64,000 nucleotides of DNA, from assembly GCA_949299545.1 (NCBI GenBank), contig CASGAM010000023.1, positions 62,001-126,000 on the forward strand. The letters run 5' to 3'. The notes beneath the pieces are model-generated. The model was not told the origin of the DNA. It saw only the letters and a list, made by a program, of their open reading frames with translations, and searched no databases. Positions 61,861 to 64,000 of this stretch are shown piece by piece. The DNA comes from an uncultured Prevotellaceae bacterium. GTDB taxonomy: Bacteria > Bacteroidota > Bacteroidia > Bacteroidales > Bacteroidaceae. Numbering within the stretch: position 1 is the first letter of the stretch; every line of letters starts with the position of its first letter. The position numbers and the translations under genes are program-made.

Positions 61861-64000
61861 TTAGAGTTTATACCGTAATCCGATCATAAAAGTCTGTCCG
61901 CTGCGGGATTCGCGCTCAACGACGTTACCGTCGAAGCGGCGGGAATCGACGTTCACCGTATGTGGTCCCTTCCGGATATATCTCAGGATGGGCGTATTCA
62001 GCAGGTTGGAGGCCTTGGCAAAAACCGTCAGCCCGTATTTGAAACCTTTCTCAAGGGAAGCGTCGAGCTGGAAGAAGCCCCGTTCCCATATATCGTCATC
62101 ATACCAGCTTGAGATGTCGGCCAGACGCTTGCCCGTATAGCTACCCAGTATCTGACCTTCCCAGGCATGCCGCGGACTCTTGAAGAGCAGCGAAAGGTTG
62201 GCCACATGGGCTGCCTGTCCGTAAAGCGGCCGCGTCTGTTCGAGCATTTCCACTTCGTTGCCGTTCATCTGGCGTTTCGTGGTGGTGATGGCCGAATGGG
62301 TATAAGTATAATTTGCCTTGACGCCGAACCAGTTGAAATATTTCATGATGTCAACCTCGGCACCGAGATTGCGCGCCGTTCCGAAGTTCATGGGCTTGTA
62401 TTTCAGATCCTGCCCTTCCGTAATCAAACCGTATTCAATCGGATTTTGGATGTTCTTGTAGAAGAGTCCGACCATGAACTGTTCGCTGGAACCCGGGAAG
62501 AACTCATAGCGCAGGTCGATGTTGTCGGCCACGGTATGTTTCAGGTCGGGATTTCCTTCTTCCTTGTAGTCATCGCCGATGATGCTGTAAGGCGCTATCT
62601 CGAAGAAACTCGGACGGTTGACAGCCCGTGCATAGGAAAAACGGAGGTTCGCGTTACGGTGTACGTTGTATTTCAAATGCACGGAAGGCAAAATATCCCA
62701 GTATTTCTGCGTCCCCTCCGGGTCTACGCTCTCTTCGGGGAAACGCAATTCATAACCCTGGTCGGTATGCTCCGCACGCACGCCGCCATTGATCTCCCAT
62801 GCGCTGACCGTATATTTAACCATTGCATACGCCGCACCTATCCGCTCTGAAGCGTCATAATTCAGTGCGCCGCCGATATTGCCGTAAGAGCGGCGCGGAT
62901 AAAACGCTATGTCATCAAAGTTCTCCCAATCATTGCCCGTATCGGAATTGAAGGTATAATAATTGCAGAAACTGGTACGTGCCTTGTCGCGGTAGAGTCC
63001 GCCGGTCTTGAGTTCGAGCGTTCCGGTTTCGACGTCCGGCCGGTAGCTGACATTGAGGCATCCTTCCACATCGCGGTCGTCATTATGCTCCCAGCGACGT
63101 TCCGCACAATCGGAACTCATGATGCGCCCGCCCATGAACTCCATCTTGACGCGGTCGGGCGTCTCGTTATAGGCTTTTGAATAGTTGGCGCTCCAGTCTA
63201 TCTGCATCCTGTCGTCACGAAGCATCCTGTGTTCGCCCTTCAGCGTGGAATTGTAGATGTACTGGCGGTTCCATTCCAAACGTACGGAGCGGTAGACCTC
63301 GTCGCTTTCGTCGCGGACCTCTGCCTCCCGCAGATCCATATAACCGTTATACCAGGTCAGTTTGTTCCGGCGGTTGATGTCATAATCCAGTTTCAGGTGC
63401 GTCCCGAGCCGGCTTTGCTGTACGGAATAGTCACGGTAGACGGTACCGTTGCGCACCGACTCACCGGGCTTATACTCTATTTCACTCTCACGTCCGCGAT
63501 AAGTGTTGCTGTAGCTGGCGGCCAGCATGATTCCCAGCTTGTCATTAAAGAAGCGGTCACCGTAAGAGAAGCCTGCCGTCAGATCGGGCATCGGTTTCTT
63601 TTCGGTCATGTGCAGCGAAGAGGAACTGAAATCTGCGGCACTGACCTTGCTGCCGGTCTGCGTGGTGCCCCACCGCTCATCAGGCGAACGGCGGACAATC
63701 TTATCCCAGGCAAACGACTTGAAGTCACGGTCGAAATACATGGCATTGTAGCCGGTCGAGATGCTGGCGGTCAGCTGACGTTCTGAGGGGGCGTCTTTCA
63801 TTACCAGGTTGACGGCGCCGCCGATACCGTCACCTTCCATGTCGGCCGTAAGAGACTTCGTGACCTCCAGACGGTCCAGCAGTTCGCTCGGGAAAATATC
63901 CAGCGGGACGAAACGGTTCTTATTGTCGGGGCTGGCAATCTTCACACCGTTCACCAACGTATAGTTGTAGCGCTTGTCCATGCCGCGCAAGATGGCATAT
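61861..64000 (-). CDS. TonB-dependent outer membrane receptor (5' end outside window)
   Basis: The minus frame is open to the window edge. 713 residues are visible, beginning in the plug domain (YAILRGMDKRYNYTLVNG, then LDRLEVTKSLTADMEGDGIGGAVNLVMKDA). The barrel ends in SGQTFMIGLRYKL. It lacks the SusC plug hallmark and has no SusD partner, so it belongs to the ordinary TonB receptor class. Its operon with a phosphatase points to uptake of a phosphorylated or metal-bound nutrient (inference). Confidence 0.93.
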   Translation of the reverse strand, partial: YAILRGMDKRYNYTLVNGVKIASPDNKNRFVPLDIFPSELLDRLEVTKSLTADMEGDGIGGAVNLVMKDAPSERQLTASISTGYNAMYFDRDFKSFAWDKIVRRSPDERWGTTQTGSKVSAADFSSSSLHMTEKKPMPDLTAGFSYGDRFFNDKLGIMLAASYSNTYRGRESEIEYKPGESVRNGTVYRDYSVQQSRLGTHLKLDYDINRRNKLTWYNGYMDLREAEVRDESDEVYRSVRLEWNRQYIYNSTLKGEHRMLRDDRMQIDWSANYSKAYNETPDRVKMEFMGGRIMSSDCAERRWEHNDDRDVEGCLNVSYRPDVETGTLELKTGGLYRDKARTSFCNYYTFNSDTGNDWENFDDIAFYPRRSYGNIGGALNYDASERIGAAYAMVKYTVSAWEINGGVRAEHTDQGYELRFPEESVDPEGTQKYWDILPSVHLKYNVHRNANLRFSYARAVNRPSFFEIAPYSIIGDDYKEEGNPDLKHTVADNIDLRYEFFPGSSEQFMVGLFYKNIQNPIEYGLITEGQDLKYKPMNFGTARNLGAEVDIMKYFNWFGVKANYTYTHSAITTTKRQMNGNEVEMLEQTRPLYGQAAHVANLSLLFKSPRHAWEGQILGSYTGKRLADISSWYDDDIWERGFFQLDASLEKGFKYGLTVFAKASNLLNTPILRYIRKGPHTVNVDSRRFDGNVVERESRSGQTFMIGLRYKL

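Noticed and set aside
1-64000. tRNA, rRNA, insertion sequences, prophage or integrase genes
   Set aside because: I looked through the gene-free stretches and the protein set and saw nothing that supports any of these.

Overview
The window looks like chromosome from the order Bacteroidales, most likely a gut Bacteroides or Phocaeicola relative. This rests on a SusC/SusD pair, many lipoproteins with acidic residues after the lipobox cysteine, a capsule operon led by a UpxY-type NusG paralogue, the FloA/NfeD pair, a psd-pssA cluster beside dnaE, and repeated promoters of the Bacteroides type (TTTG, 19-20 nt, TAnnTTTG). I saw no tRNA, rRNA, CRISPR array, insertion sequence or phage gene.

Layout. 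(1) 1-2154: start of an exported protein and a two-module GH43 glycosidase. (2) 2243-16243: housekeeping genes. They are nitroreductase, floA, nfeD, rsgA, frr, pyrH, birA and yraN on minus, tadA on plus, a DUF4834-like protein, pssA and psd on minus, then dnaE, trxA, a small unknown and an orphan ECF sigma factor on plus. (3) 16380-31462: one long minus-strand operon read from a SusC promoter. It encodes SusC, SusD, a Calx-beta-like lipoprotein, a BACON-type lipoprotein, two leucine-rich-repeat lipoproteins, a subtilisin (S8) lipoprotein protease, a DUF1573 protein and a small lipoprotein. It has no glycosidase and does have a protease, so it reads as a protein or peptide uptake locus rather than a glycan locus. 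(4) 32372-44362: ddh, a secreted C1B peptidase, an acetyl-CoA hydrolase/transferase-family CoA transferase, the miaB-ftsX-DUF3098-uppP-truB-queA-folK run, and a DEAD/DEAH helicase. (5) 44424-44774: three 83/84-bp tandem repeats, each carrying a promoter, the last firing into a 29-codon membrane-peptide ORF. (6) 44778-58773: an AT-rich capsule or surface-polysaccharide operon on minus, from a promoter near 58,750 through upxY to a WecG/TagA-type transferase. It includes a broken cytidylyltransferase gene next to an intact paralogue. (7) 58943-59258: a nested palindrome of about 316 bp. (8) 59358-64000: a TonB-dependent receptor (cut by the window edge), a beta-helix lipoprotein and a secreted acid-phosphatase-like metallophosphoesterase.

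Most notable: the protease/LRR SusCD operon with an internal hairpin separating its uptake genes from its protease/LRR genes; the tandem promoter repeats with the TisB-sized ORF; the upxY leader, which contains a promoter with an internal inverted repeat, an intrinsic terminator and a start codon inside a stem; the degraded CMP-sugar synthetase; and the concentric palindrome. All functional statements are from reading the sequence and family knowledge; no search was run.
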